DNA from: Leucaena leucocephala
Taxonomy: Eukaryota > Streptophyta > Magnoliopsida > Fabales > Fabaceae
Reading direction: 5' to 3'
DNA length: 64,000 bases
Assembly (NCBI GenBank): GCA_037074615.1
Contig: CM073522.1
Span: 23,186,962 to 23,250,961, forward strand
The notes below the pieces were generated by a model that saw nothing but the letters and a program-made list of their open reading frames with translations, was not told the DNA's origin and searched no databases. Position numbers and translations under genes: made by a program. Shown here one piece after another: positions 32,018-45,285 of this stretch. Numbering within the stretch: the first letter of the stretch is position 1; each line of letters begins with the position of its first letter.

Positions 32018-34090
32018 TGTAACATCCCAATTTTTCTATCTGTATAAGACTGATAAAGGAAAGAGGTTTGGAAGGGATTATGATGACAAATAGAGAGAAA
32101 ATATAATAATTAGACAAGGGTATAAAGAAGAGGGACTAAAGTGAAAACCCTAAAAGTTTTATGGTGTAAAATGGAAGTAGGCATAAGCTTTAGGCTATTA
32201 AGTGTAATTATGAAAATTTGAGGGCCTAAAGTGTAATTTTCAAGAGTTAAGGGGAAAATAGTAATTATGGAAAGTCGAGCCAGAAAAGGCTCAAAATTGC
32301 TCGAAAATGTTTTGACCCCAAATTTTTTCATAAAATAGAAAAATTATTCTGATCAATTTAACGTGATATGAAATTTTTGATTTGAGGTCCCGATAAATTG
32401 ATATAAATTTTCAAAGTATGGGAAATTATTATAGTATCTTTTTGACCTCAGAATAAGATGAAATTTGATAGTAAATTCTTATAATTAATATAAGAATTTA
32501 TGAAACTGACAGAACTAAAAAATGATTTATATAGAATCTATAATAGAATTTAAGGTAAAATAAAACACCTGATAAATACTTTTAGATAGGTATGTGGGCC
32601 AGTGCTATGAAGGCATGGGCAAAGTAAAAGGTCCAAAATGGTGTCTCATAGGCCCAATGATACTTTTAGATAGGTATATGGGCCAGTGCTAACAAAGACC
32701 CTAAAGAATGTAAAATTATAAAATTGCCACTGTGTTATGCCATTGACCAAGAGATAAATGGAGGACATTTTGGTCATTTGACTAAGTTCAAAAAGTCAAA
32801 GATGGTTATCTGAAAGTTAACCAGGGTCAGGGGGTACTCTAGAGATGTTTGAAAAGCTGATAATGTGCTTATAGAGTTATTAAAGTAAACAAAGAATAAC
32901 CAAGGGAATTTTAGTAATTTGCCAAGGGATCAGTAATTAAGTTTATACCTATTCCAAGAATGTCAATGGTAGGAAAAATTTGGATACTGGATTTAAGATC
33001 AGAAAACATATTATGGAATCTCAGAAAAATTAGATTTAGAAAACAGTCTGGTTTTTTAAAAATTAGACTGAGCCAATACCAGATTGGACTGAAATTTTTC
33101 TAGATGTTTCTTTCCCTTGGAATTTCGCCACATGGTATATTAGGTGTCCCTTGATAATGTCATGGATGATGTCATCAAAACTTGGTGGGCAAGCCAAGTT
33201 TCAAGAGTGATTGTGGATCATTGGATCAAATAGTGTTTGAACAAATCCTAGCTATCCATCCACCACCTCTCATGTCTATAAATACTCCTCCCTTTCCTTC
33301 ACTTTGCGCCAAGCTTGGGAGACCTTGGGGATGTGGTGCTCAAGTGGAAACTCAAGCAAGAAGAAAAGAGATCTAAGGTACCAAAGTTCAAGCTAGTTGG
33401 AGTTAAGGTAAGACAATCTATCCTAGCTTATTTTCCTTCAATTCAAGAGCTTGATCTTGGCATGTTAATGGAAGAAAAGTGAGATATTCCCTATGTTCTG
33501 CTGCTGTCCATAACTGTTCAGTATTGGGGGAAGAAGAAATTGAAGTTAGAGACATGAAATTAAGACTTAGATAAGCTTAGATTGATGGTTATTGCTTGAA
33601 TTAATTGTGTAGTTTTCGTTTTCTCTCTTTGTGAAACCTTTTGATCTATGCTGTATTAGTACCAAGGAAGTTGATTTTGATGCTTCCAATAAGTCCATAA
33701 GGCAAAATTGTATAGGATTGAGGCAAGAGACAAGAGTTGAAATTATTAAAATCAAAAGTGAGATTTTTGAAGAAAAAAACCCCTTGCTGCCACGGTTCTG
33801 TTTTGACTATTGCACTAAGGAGGAGTTAGAATTTGTTAATTCTGACTTCATATTTGGATTCCTTGGGAAAAATTGTGTGGGATATGGTGAAGGAACAATT
33901 TAATTCAACGGGTAAAGCAATTCATCAAAATTAAAGATAGAGTTACTAGTTTAGAAAGTTGAGACCAAGTTGGAAATAGATTATGATAAGTATGTTATTA
34001 TGTTATGTTATGCCTGGATAGTTGTGATAAAGAGGATTACAAAGCAAAGGCAATGATGGAAGGAAAAGCAAGGAATAGAGGGAGTGAACT
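32018..34090 (+). repeat. Degenerate + strand LTR, 3' end missing
   Basis: Starts TGTAACATCCCAATTTTTC and has a TATA box (TATAAATA) at 33277-33284, a leader, and a donor AAG|GTAAG at about 33408. It never reaches a GATGTTTCA end before the next LTR start at 34091. ORFs here (for example 33631-33903) have no recognisable domain and are likely chance. Confidence 0.65.
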
Positions 34091-34509
34091 TGTAACAACC
34101 TGATTTTTGGGTCTAGGAGAATTGGGAGGTAGTCTGATATGGGCAGGCTGCTAAACCCGTAGTCCAAGGGTAGTCATCTGATATGGGAGATAATTAGTAA
34201 GATAAGAAATTTGTCTTAATTCAGTGATGAGGGTGCTGTAAGAGGGGTTAGAACATGAGTAGCTGTAAACAACTAGCATGAGAGATATAAGTTGCTAAGT
34301 ACCATGTGGAACGTCATGAGAGACCAAGTTGTTGCTCCTCTAGACCATCACTGGAATGAGGATAAGACAGAGAGCGATGATCTTACATGCTGTATATGAC
34401 TACGTTATAAAAACCATATAGCTGTATAGATCAGTAAAAAGTTCTCTTCAGGAAAGATGAGGTACCCCTTAAAATTTCAAGGATGAAATTTTTAAATGGG
34501 GAGGAGAAT
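34091..34509 (+). mobile_element. Remnant of a gag-only element: U3 tip fused to 3' internal region
   Basis: 34091-34180 is the first 90 bases of a TGTAACATCC(C/T)GATTTTTGG LTR (here TGTAACAACC). At about 34181 it jumps to sequence homologous to the 3' internal region of element 2 (complement of 7573-7870), ending in a polypurine tract at 34497-34509. Nearly all of the 5' LTR, leader and gag are deleted. Confidence 0.75.
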
Positions 34510-35789
34510 TGTAACATCCCGATTTTTGGGTCTAGGAGAACTGGGAGTTAGTCTGATATGGGCAGCCTGCTAAACCCATAGTCCCAGGGTAGTCATCTGA
34601 TATGGGCAGATCACTTACCTATATTTTGTAGAAATCCGAGGGATAAGTTAAGTCTCTCAGGATTTAAAGACGAGTTAAGTCTTTGACCTACAAAATAGGG
34701 ACAGTTCACCTAGGTTCAAAAAGAGAAATGTAAAGAATATCCTAAGTCTTAAGCCTAGGAATTCTGCAGGTAGCTAGATATGGGCTGGCTCCTAAGTAAG
34801 ATAACTTGATATGGGCAAGTTGTAGAGCCTTTCAATTAACAATGACTCCCGAAGAGTTCAGGGGATGAGTGGTTGAAAGAGAATTTTGAGAACTTAAGAT
34901 GAAGGATAAGAAGATAAGAAAAGATGTTAGAAAGAGAATACAGAGGTATAATCGAAATTATGGGAAAGATCGGGCTGGTAGCCGATGAGTACCATATTTT
35001 GCCAGAAAATAGAGAAAATTATGCTGATCATTTCACTGAACTGTGAAATGTGCATATGAGGTCTCTATGTGTATGAAAGAATTAGAAAAGTGGCCAAGGG
35101 TAAAATGGTCATTTTGAAAAAACTGTGCGCGCGAGCGTACTTTCAGGCCAAAACAGCCCAGTCCGGATTTAATATCTGAAAATATTGGGAGATAGAGAAA
35201 AGAATTCCGGGTTAAATGACGCAACACAGAATTTTATTTTGAGGTCCCGATTTTTCTGTAAAAATTCCTGAAGATGAGAATTTACAGTTATAATCGTAAA
35301 GGAAAAGCAATCCGAATAGAGAGATCGGACTGTGGCCAGAAGCCATATAGATTTCTAAGGATAGATAGTCAAGAAAGGTTATCTGATAGTTGACCAGGGT
35401 CAGAGAATACTCTGGTGAAATATGAAAAGACAATAATGCCCCTAGATTCATTAAAGTAAATAAAGAGGAACCAAGGGCATTTTGGTAATTTACCAAAGGA
35501 TGGTTCTTGGGAATTGAGCCATCAGAGTACTTGGGCTGGATCAGAAACCCAAGATGACATTCCAAAGGCCCAAAAACGTAGCCCAAGGAATATGTGAGTT
35601 AAAGTGGCATTAAAATAATATTTTAGTGAGTTTTCAATAAAGTTACTCAGTTGAAGTGATAACCGGGGAATTGATCAGATAAGGCTCTAGACTTATCTGG
35701 AAGCCATGAGGTGGCATGAAAGGTGTCCTCATGGGACCTAGCAAGACGCCACATGGCACCAACCTAGAGGAAGAAGAAAAAGTTAAGGA

Positions 35790-35797
35790 CACGTGGC
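35790..35797 (+). promoter_or_regulatory. G-box / ABRE-like site in U3
   Basis: CACGTGGC is a typical plant bZIP/bHLH target. The same position in the related LTR on the - strand reads CACGTG at 57049-57054. A palindromic TGACGTCA lies nearby at 35917-35924. Confidence 0.5.
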
Positions 35798-35916
35798 ACG
35801 ATCTCAGTCGTTCATTCTGAGACAAGACTCTTGAATTCTCTGGAAACGCTGAGTCAGCTGGCGAGGTGTCCCAAGGCCCCACCAATGCGCCACCTAGCAT
35901 GTGAGGTGTCCCATGA

Positions 35917-35924
35917 TGACGTCA
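35917..35924 (+). promoter_or_regulatory. TGACGTCA bZIP-type site in U3
   Basis: Perfect palindrome of the C-box/CRE type. It is embedded in several ATGATG(T)CATCAT repeats at 35913-35965. Binding is inferred from the motif only. Confidence 0.45.
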
Positions 35925-35992
35925 CTTTTGATAGTCATCATGGAGGATGATGTCATCATAGTGATGTAAGCAAGACTTGGTTAGCAAGCAAA

Positions 35993-37083
35993 AGGACGTA
36001 TCATCCTGTATTTTCTCACCTAGATCTGAATTCTAGGATATCCGGTATAAATTTTTGTAACTTTTGGACGATCAGTCCATTTCTGGCTATCTGAAGTCTT
36101 CAAAAATTCCTGTATTAAGCCAGATTACCGAGCATCACTTGCTCTCTCTACCGGTGAAATCTGGGACTGAAATGCTTTCGGACAGTCCAAACCACTTCCG
36201 GTCTGACTTTCTTTAATTACAATTTAGCCCAAGGGAACTTTTCTTCTTTTCATTTAAGTCCCTTTTTACTTGGCTAAAATTACACTTAAGGACCCCACAT
36301 TTTTGTCTACTTTCCTTTTTGGCCTTGAAATTTTCCATAATTGCACTTAAGTCCTTTCATTTCCTTTACTAGGTCTAGGGGCATTATTGTCTTTTCATAT
36401 TTTACCAGAGTATTCTCTGGCCCTGGTCAACTATCCAGATACCCCTTCTTGACTGTCTAACCCTAGCCAAATGACCAAAATACCCTTTACTCATTCTTCA
36501 GTTATTCTATAACATAAGGGCATTTTCGTCATTTTGCATATTTTTCCCGGACACCGGCCCCTCTTACCCCTGAACTGATATTATGGGCCTGGGCCTTCCC
36601 TGGTGTCACTACGGGCCTTAGAAAACACTGTATGGCCTCTGGCCATAGTCCGATCATCTCTATTCGGACTGTCTTTCCTTTATCGATTATAACTGTAAAT
36701 TCCCATCTTCAGTAATTTTTACAGAAAAATCGGGACTTCAAATCAAAATTCTGTGACTCCTCATTCAATCCGGAATCCTTTTCTCTATCTCCCGGTATTT
36801 TCAGATATTTTATCCGGACGAGGCTGTTTTGGCCTGAAAAAGCACTCACGCGCACACTTTTCCAAAATGACCATTTTACCCCTGGTCATATTTCTAATTC
36901 TTTCATACACATAGAGACCTCATATGTACATTTCAAAGTTCAGTGAAATGACCAGCATAATTTTCTCTATTTTCTGGCAAAATATGGTACTCATCGGCTA
37001 CCAGTCCGATCTTTCCCATAATTACGATTATGCCCTTGATTTCTCTTTCTGGCATCTCTAGGCCTAAAAATTAGGGTGTTACA
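35993..37083 (-). repeat. Partial 3' LTR of tandem unit A
   Basis: Collinear with 44194-45285 of the middle LTR and almost the same length. It ends TGTAACACCCTAATTTTTAGG on the - strand. The rest of the LTR is lost at the 35992/35993 junction. Confidence 0.85.
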
Positions 37084-37779
37084 TTTCTACCCCCCTTAAA
37101 ATAATTTTTGTCCTCGAAATTTACTTGGCATCTTAGTCAACGATCCTGGATATAGCTCTTCTGTATATCCTTTCCTGGTTTATGACTAAGGCTTGGGGCA
37201 TTCATCCTCTTATACTTATGGACAACTCATTACACTTGTGAGTAGTGTCCATTTCTTTCATATCTTATTCCTTAGAATTTTTATGTAATTTTGGGGTCTA
37301 CATCACCCCTCTTACACTTTGCTAATCTCTCAGGAGAGATATTGTTCTTCGACTTTCTTTCTCCTGATACGAGATCATAACCCAGATAACTTCTCTGACT
37401 TTTCTTAACTGTTCTCATAACTTCATGCATCTATGCCAAACCTTTGTGGCATTTGCACTTTCTTATCCCTTCTTAGGGCTTACATCTCACTAGGCTACTC
37501 TTGCCTTAGCACCTTTCAATTTAACGTGCTACTGGTTTAGGGCTAGATTACTCTTTATATAGCTTTAGGCCCTAGCAATCTCTTTCTTATAGAACTACGT
37601 TCTATCTTTGCTTTGCCTTAAACCCTCTTCTCTAGGTCTTTCTGGCCTTTTAATCCCTCATGACTTGTTATCATGACCACTTTCTTTAGATCCGAAAAGA
37701 ACTCTTCATTATCCACATCATTATCTAGGCATATAGTTCCTTACAGCTCAGTCGTACCCACAACTATGGTTCTTCTTAA

Positions 37780-38080
37780 CCATTCTTAGGGTCGACTTCA
37801 GGGAATATTGGAGACTCTATCTGAGGTAAGAGCAAATACCTTTCCTAGGGATGTCAGCATTCTTAGGGCAACATCTTACCAAGTGGCATTTGTTACCACA
37901 ACTGCTTTGCCCTGCTCAACACTCCCATGTGCCATGGCTCTTTCCACCACATTGACATCTTTGCTCTCCAATCTGATCATTACCTTGATCATTCCCCCTG
38001 CCTGAACTATTACCTCTTTCTCTTGCTATTGTCTTTACAACTTGAGCTACCTCCCAGAGTGCTCTTAGCCAATGTTTTTT
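37780..38080 (-). pseudogene. Fragment of a gag C-terminus (unit A)
   Basis: Homologous to the zinc-knuckle end of element 2 gag (8015-8330), including the complement of the terminal NPKNG-coding stretch. The frame is broken and several knuckle Cys/His residues are changed. Its presence downstream of another gag suggests the internal region is a recombinant. Confidence 0.65.
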
Positions 38081-38369
38081 TTATTCTCAACACATAGAGG
38101 ATTCTGTTCTTTTCTGCTTCTCAGGCATACTTCTACAAAACTTTGAATATCAGTACTCAGATTTGAACTTGAACTCCGTCTTTGTTAAGGAAAAACTAAG
38201 TTTAGTCTGTATACTAGAGGCTACCTGAGGAAAACCATTATAAAACAATTTCTCCGGGTGAGTTTATCAACTAGTGAAGCTTCCTTACCTTAACTTTGTC
38301 TTTGGCATTCATCTTCCCAAAGAGATGCTACATTGTACTCATATCTCATGGCTCATTACTTTCCTTAGG

Positions 38370-38525
38370 CTAGGTCTAACTGCGACCTCGGGATCTAACT
38401 GCGATCAACCGTTAGCCTCTTCAAAATCCAACTGCAACTCTTAAGCTGTTAGGATCTATCTGCGATCCTGGAGCCATGCTAGGATCTAACTATGACCCTC
38501 CAGAATCTAACTGCGATTCTATTGT
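38370..38525 (-). repeat. Hairpins of unit A homologous to the RCAGTTA set
   Basis: On the - strand AGAATC/GATTCT, AGGATC/GATCCT and AGGTC/GACCT stems flank loops GCAGTTA or GCAGATA. The order matches element 3 at 25850-25999. One stem that is G-U in element 3 is fully paired here. Confidence 0.7.
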
Positions 38526-40434
38526 ACTGTATATCTCCCGAAGATTTTAAACCAACAGACTAAGTTATAAGGTTAACTGCTTCCACCTGTTGATAACTCC
38601 ATAAATAAATATTTTAAAATTTTATAGCCTCATATCATTTACCCAGACTTTACTTACTTCCTCTTTTACTCAGGAGTTCCTTCTCATCTTTCAACCTGTG
38701 CTCTAACTGTGAGCCATTCAAACTATGCTCTAACTATGAGCAATCTGTACCAGATCCAACTCTTATCTGAAGAGTGATCTGTACTCATTTGAATCTAACT
38801 CTGTCTGAGAGCCATCTGTTTTAGATCCAACTCTTATCTGAAGAGTGATCTAGAAACAATCTCTTTACTGTTATCTGTATACCATTCCGCTCAATAGAAA
38901 TGGCCCTGAGTACTGTATTCACAAGCTTATAGAAATACCTGAGTAACCTCAATCATATCTGAGTAACCTCAATCATAAATCATATCTAAATATCATATCA
39001 TAACTTATCGTCCCATAAACTGAGACTATCTATCATCCTCAATACATGTCGTATGGTATGGGAGCAACATACTTTCTCATAACTTTCTCATCTCATATTT
39101 GTACTCATATATACTCTACCCTGCATGCACTGCAAAAGGGGAGTATCCATTCATCATAGCATACTTTAACATGCATGTCATCCTTTGACAACCATCCATC
39201 AGACATTGTAATAATCTAAGTAAGCCTCAAAACATATTTTCTTTATCATATTATTTGTCAGATCATCATCTGATCATACTATCTATCGCATTACCTGTCA
39301 GATTATCAATCACATGCTCAGGATCTGACAGGCACATCTGTCTATCTTACTTAGGCTGCCACATTACCCTCTTACCAGGGTATAGACTCAACCCTTCATT
39401 ACTTTATCTTACATAGGGAATAGGGGAGTCACTTTATCTCTTAACTGTGGCTACCTCTTTACTATCTCTCAACTTCTTCTATCTTTCCATTAATCCCTGT
39501 CTATTCTCGACCGGACTATGGTTCCTTATTGTTCTTTCTCTTTATCCTAGCGAACTTGAGTCGCATGGATCTCATTCATCATCTTTTACTATTACTTCTA
39601 TTCTCTAGGGTATTTTCCCCTAGGTCTATCACTTCTCCGTGATGGAATCCCTCTGCTCAGAGAACATTGAGCTCGTTATCTATTAACCATCACGTCTCTA
39701 ACCTTAGGCCATGTGCTAGGATCATTCCTAGGCAAATCTCAATCTAACTTTTAGGTCTTCTATTCAGATTAGCTGAATAAAACCCCTGTAACGTAGATAT
39801 ACTCTTAGTTATCACATAGAGGATCTACTTTTACACATTGTCTTAAACTGATCTTTCGTACCTCAGTACCTTTGTACTGTCTGGCTTAACATATGCTATT
39901 CCAATCCTCTAGCTGATGGACTTCTGGTACCTTCATTCATATGGCCTCTGCTATCTTTTGTTGTGACCTGAGAACTGCATAGTCACAACTCACATGCTCT
40001 GCGACTTTTAGTGGCAACCGTCGCACACTACTCGTCACAACCTGGCATCTCTGAGTCCTTTAGTCGCGACCTATCTCTCATAACATCGTGACCTGGACTA
40101 CTTTGTACACTGGTCGCGTACTGCAATATTACTCATCGCGACCTGAGGTCTTCTCACGTCGCAACATCAACTTATCTGTACATATTAGTCGCGACATAAG
40201 ACTCCTCTTCTCTACTTCCTACTTTTAAAACATGTAGTCATACTCATCCTCATACAACGGCAACATACTAGGTATAGGGTAGCTCAATAGTGTGCATACT
40301 GGACAATACAATCTAATCACATACTGGATTTATCCATTCATTAGCCAGTGGAAACAGAACACAAATAAACTCGTACCTTAGTTTGGTACAGGAGACTTTC
40401 TTATCTCGTTGCCAGTCAGGGTATATATTCTTCC

Positions 40435-41150
40435 CTAAGTCGGGTATCTTTCGCTCGTTGTGTTCTGTGGACACTCCCTGGCATAATGTCCATACTTTCC
40501 ACACCTATAGCGTAACCCTTCACCTACTGGACAAGGCCTCATACCATGGTCTCGACCACAGTTCCTACATACATTAGGCCTTGGTTGCCTACTAACTTCT
40601 CTTGGCCCACTACCTGGCCTACTTCCCTGTTTCTTATTAACTTTTGACCCATATGCTGGCCCATTTCTCTTCTTACTGTTCCCTCTCAAGGAACCTGGTG
40701 GCATTACTTTCAGTGGTACTGATGGAGTAAGCTCACTCTTTTCTGGTTACTGCATATTCTTTCGTAAACTGCCAGCTGGGTCTTTCTTTCAATGGAACAT
40801 TCTAAAACCTTAAAGATTTTCTCTAACTAGCTTACCCAATCCTCAGCTACTTGAGTGTCAAAAGTCCCTTCAAACATGGGCGGATCAAATTTATGGAATC
40901 GTTCCATCCATGTTTGCAAACTTTCCTGGTCATTATTATTTCTTATAGACCCCTGATGTCTATTCTTTCCAGTCTGCTCATGATCTGACTGAGGTTCAGG
41001 TTCTATATCATTCTCTGGTACTACCTCCTTCCCAGACTGCTGTAATCTTGCAACTGCAGCAGCAACCGCCATAGTGATAGCAGAATCTCGCTCTTGATCT
41101 TGGCGAGCCTGGATTGCCCACATCTCATCGTGACTTATGACTTAACTTGT
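40435..41150 (-). pseudogene. gag: Decayed gag of unit A with capsid deletion
   Basis: The N-terminal part (40827-41123) keeps the coiled stretch and the capsid start (FDPPMFEGTFDTQVAEDW). The zinc-knuckle part (40435-40704) keeps CRNCGRDHGMRPC, but the first Cys of the second knuckle is Arg (RYRCGKYGHYAREC). Between them about 365 bases of capsid present in unit B (48800-49168) are missing, joined near 40770. There are stops and frame changes, so no functional Gag. Confidence 0.8.
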
Positions 41151-41668
41151 TGTAACTTGGATATCTAGCATCCTCACCATAGTATCTGGTTACAACACGA
41201 TACCTCAAGCTACTCTTGCAGCTTCCTTAGTCGTGAACTGATCAGATTCTGTCTCTATCTCTGGAGGAAACTGCTTCTTAAACCTTGTTCTGCTTAGTCC
41301 AGCCATATTGTGTTAATAAACACGAGACCTCGACTGTATCGGCTGACTAAGATTAGCCCATCACAATCATATCCTTCGTAAGACTATAAAGCTCGGGGTA
41401 CAGCCTCATTCATCTGGGTGTTACTGTCTTCTGTCTAAACCTTTCCAAGCAGTGAACATCATCCCTATATCCTACTCTAGGGAGAGGACCACTCAAACTT
41501 CTCATTTGTTTAAGGAATCAAACTAACTAAACCAGAGTATCATTGAGCCAGAACCTTCTGTTCTGTGCCAGAATCTTATGCTCGGAGCCAGCCCTTTGTT
41601 CTGTGCTATCCTTATTCTGTACTAACACCATGAATTATCTGTTCAGAGCATTTCCTAAGCCAGAATCC

Positions 41669-41682
41669 TTTGTTCTGATACC
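41669..41682 (-). promoter_or_regulatory. Primer binding site of unit A
   Basis: On the - strand TGGTATCAGAAC, an initiator-Met site with one change, four bases from the LTR end at 41687. Confidence 0.85.
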
Positions 41683-41686
41683 AAAA

Positions 41687-44600
41687 TGAAACATCCTTAC
41701 TTTTGTATGTCTTAGGGACCATTCAGTAGCATTTAGAACCACTTTCAAGGTCATTGAAGTCCAATTTCTCAATATGGAGTTTTACTCTTATCGAGTACTG
41801 TTCACTGTGTAAATTCCAGATGAGTGACCCGACTTCGAAAAATCATAACTAATTCTAGAAACATCTAAATGAAGTGGTTCCAATTGCTAAATGAAGCTAA
41901 CTCAATTATCTTTTAGGGAAAAATAACTAGTTGACCATTAGTTGACCAAGTAAACGTCAGTCAACGTGTCAACTTTAATGTTCATCCCACGTTTTTCTCC
42001 CTGAATCCAGCATTCTGGTCCCAACTTTGATAATTTGTATCTCCTTGTGTAGACATCCAAATGAGTCATACTATATTTCAAATCGAAGCTTGGTATGTCT
42101 ACTATTTACCTTAAAATTTTCATACATTTATTCATCCATTTACTATTTTTAATCATTTATCAAACATGACCTTATCACCACGTGTTACTGTTCACAGTGG
42201 TAATTTCCAGCATTTCTACTTTGCATACATATACATACATCCATCATATATCAGTCAAACATGCCAAACAACAATTATTATTAAATAATAAGTCATTATA
42301 CATCAGGGCATGTATGAAATTCTCATATTTCTATTACATCATTTTTTTGCCTAAACTCCGGCAGCATAACCGCTACGCTTCATCTGTATAAAGAAATGAA
42401 CCGTACTGATTCGGTAATCCCCTCATGAGAACTACCATTCTACGTAGTACCCAGGAAAGACTAGATGAACCGGCTAGGTCCACTCACTTCTAGCCTCCTT
42501 AGACAGCACTACGTACACAGTACTTATCATATACTGATGTTCAGTCTTTACTTCGGCAGCATAACGGCGTCTCTTAAAATTCCCAGAATTCATTTTGACA
42601 TAACCTCCCCTGTAATGGTTTACTTATTGGGATAAGATTCGGGGGAATCTCAGTAGCAACAATCATAACAATATATGTAATGCAGAGTGACAGTGCTTGC
42701 TTGTGATTGTGTACAGATAAGTATGCCGCGTGCTTCCATGCTTAATAACATATGATCATAGCATTATAGCAGAGCTTCAGACATAATATATAAGACAACA
42801 ATCCAACCAAACAATAGCACAACAAATCACAAAGCCATTACATAAAAGCTAGGATTAGTTACTACCTCAAAGGCTCAGCAGAGCTCTACTATCTCTATTC
42901 TGCTTCCAGCTCCGCCAGAACTTCCTTTCTTTCTTTCTTCCTCTCACTTTCTCTCTCTAGCACCTCCTCCTCTATCTAAAATGGCTCTTGTCCGTGGCAT
43001 ATGAATGGCAAAGGGGGGTATTTATAACCTCCTCCAATGGCAATCCCATAATTACCATGAACTTTGATCCTGCGGTCCTGGTTTTTCCTGGATTTTCCTA
43101 TTTTCTTTAATTCCTCCTTTACTGCATCATGCATGACATCATCAGGACACCTCACCAGGACACCTCAGCGCCACATTTTCCACATGCTGAAATTCCTGGA
43201 CACCTCAGCAGCTGACTCAGCATGCTGACTCACCGGTCCATTCTCTTGCCTCGTAGTACGTGTCCTCAACTTTTTCTTCTTCCTTTATGTTGGCGCCATG
43301 TGTCATCTTACTGGCACCTAGCACGCCTTCCAATGCCATCCAGATAAATCTAGGACTTTATCTGATCACCTCCTCGGTTATCGTGCCAACAGAGTAACTT
43401 TACTTTATTGAAACAGCATTAAAATAATATTTTAATGCCACTTTTTCCCACATACTTCATGAGCTACATTTTTGGGCTCTGGGAATGTTGTCTTGGATCC
43501 TGATCAAGCTCAAGTACTCTGATGGCTCGATTCCCAAGAAACAGCCCTTGGCAAATTACCAAAATACCCTTAGGTGCCCTTTCTTGCACTATTTTAACCC
43601 TAAGGGTAAAATCGTCATTTCATACCTTCTGTACTCTTTCAGGGCATATACTGACTCTAAGTAACTTTATCTGTATATACCTTGGCTTCTGGGCCTGTCC
43701 AGAATGACCAAAATGCCCTTCATTCATCTGTTACACTTTTGTACAACACAGGGGCATTTTCGTAATTTCGCACTTTTCCGGGGATTCTGCCGGACACTGG
43801 CTTACCTATCAGTCCAAGTATCTTACTGGGCCTCTGTTGGCGCCATTATTGGGCCTTTCTGGGTCCAATATCCTCATGGCACGCATTACGAGGAATCTTC
43901 CCCCGTTAATAATTATTGAATATTTTATCTATTATTCACCGTTTATACACATATCCGGACACTAGCTCCTTCTGTCCGATACACTGGCCTGCGGTGTTCA
44001 GGCATCCCTGTGAGTCATATCAGTCATCTGACCGAGATCATCCGAACTCATTCAGTCCCTTTTTAAATACCGATAAATCTCCCTATCGGATACCCGGAGG
44101 CCTCACACTCCCGTCTGGATTTTCTAATTTGCGAATAACTTTTTCTACAAGCCTCTTATCGGTATTTTGTCAGTTTCCCAACATCCGTCCCATAAGGACG
44201 TATCATCCTGTATTTTCTCACCTAGATCTGAATTCTAGGATATCCGGTATGAATTTTTATAACTTTTGGACGATCAGTCCATTTCTGGCTATCTGGAGTC
44301 TTCAAAAATTCCTGTATTAAGCCAGATTACCGAGCGTCACTTGCTCTCTCTACCGGTGAAATCTGGGACTGAAATGCTTTCGGACAGTCCAAACCACTTC
44401 CGGTCTGACTTTCTTTAATTACAATTTAGCCCAAGGGAACTTTTCTTCTTTTCATTTAAGTCCCTTTTTACTTGGCTAAAATTACACTTAAGGACCCCAC
44501 ATTTTTGTCTACTTTCCTTTTTGGCCTTGAAATTTTCCATAATTGCACTTAAGTCCTTTCATTTCCTTTACTAGGTCTAGGGGCATTATTGTCTTTTCAT

Positions 44601-45285
44601 ATTTTACCAGAGTATTCTCTGGCCCTGGTCAACTATCCAGATACCCCTTCTTGACTGTCTAACCCTAGCCAAATGACCAAAATACCCTTTACTCATTCTT
44701 CAGTTATTCTATAACATAAGGGCATTTTCGTCATTTTGCATATTTTTCCCGGACACCGGCCCCTCTTACCCCTGAACTGATATTATGGGCCTGGGCCTTC
44801 CCTGGTGTCACTACGGGCCTTAGAAAACACTGTATGGCCTCTGGCCATAGTCCGATCATCTCTATTCGGACTGCTCTTCCTTTACTGATTATAACTGTAA
44901 ATTCCCATCTTCGAGAATTTTTACAGAAAAATCGGGACCTCAAATCAAAATTCTGTGTTGCGTCATTCAACCCGGAATCCTTTTCTCTATCTCCCGGTAT
45001 TTTCAGATATTTTATCCGGACCGGGCTATTTTGGCCTGAAAGTACGCTCCCGCGCACACTTTTCAAAAATGACCATTTTACCCCTGGTCACATTTCTAAT
45101 TCTTTCATACACATAGAGACCTCATATGCACATTTCACAGTTCAGTGAAATGATCAGCATAATTTTCTCTATTTTCTGGCAAAATATGGTACTCATCGGC
45201 TACCAGCCCGATCTTTCCCATAATTACGATTATACCCTTGAATTCTCTTTCTGGCATCTCTAGGCCTAAAAATTGGGGTGTTACA
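41687..45285 (-). repeat. Middle, recombinant LTR shared by units A and B
   Basis: 3,599 bp, TGTAACACCCC...GATGTTTCA on the - strand. It serves as 5' LTR of A and 3' LTR of B. From 41687 to about 44570 it follows the element 1 LTR type; beyond that it follows another U3 type (complement of sequence like 34800-35480). The join CTTTACTAGGTCTAGGGG recurs in the partial LTR at about 36365. TATA box on the - strand at 43019-43026. Confidence 0.88.

Larger units (their letters stand above)
34510..35992 (+). repeat. 3' LTR of the deleted gag-only element, truncated
   Basis: Starts TGTAACATCCCG after a polypurine tract. Four TGATATGGGC-like motifs lie in its first 300 bases. It stops before a TATA box, at a junction with - strand LTR sequence near 35992. 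Confidence 0.8.
37084..41686 (-). mobile_element. Internal region A of the tandem array
   Basis: From the - strand: primer site at about 41669-41682, leader, decayed gag (about 40435-41150), decayed GTCGCGAC motifs (39985-40195), hairpin region homologous to element 3 (38081-39960), a second gag C-terminal piece (37780-38080), and the polypurine tract next to 37083. No pol is visible. It is an element-3-like internal region that still has gag. Confidence 0.8.

Noticed and set aside
33631..33903. 90-aa ORF as a possible host gene
   Set aside because: It lies inside a degenerate LTR and has no recognisable domain or homologous frame elsewhere in the window.
34091..34180. A complete LTR starting at 34091
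   Set aside because: Only about 90 bases of U3 are present before the sequence jumps to an internal region.
43916..44320. 134-aa ORF, with similar ones at 6609-6986 and 11546-11872
   Set aside because: These are antisense to LTR U3 sequence and recur only because the LTRs recur; reading frames differ in length between copies.
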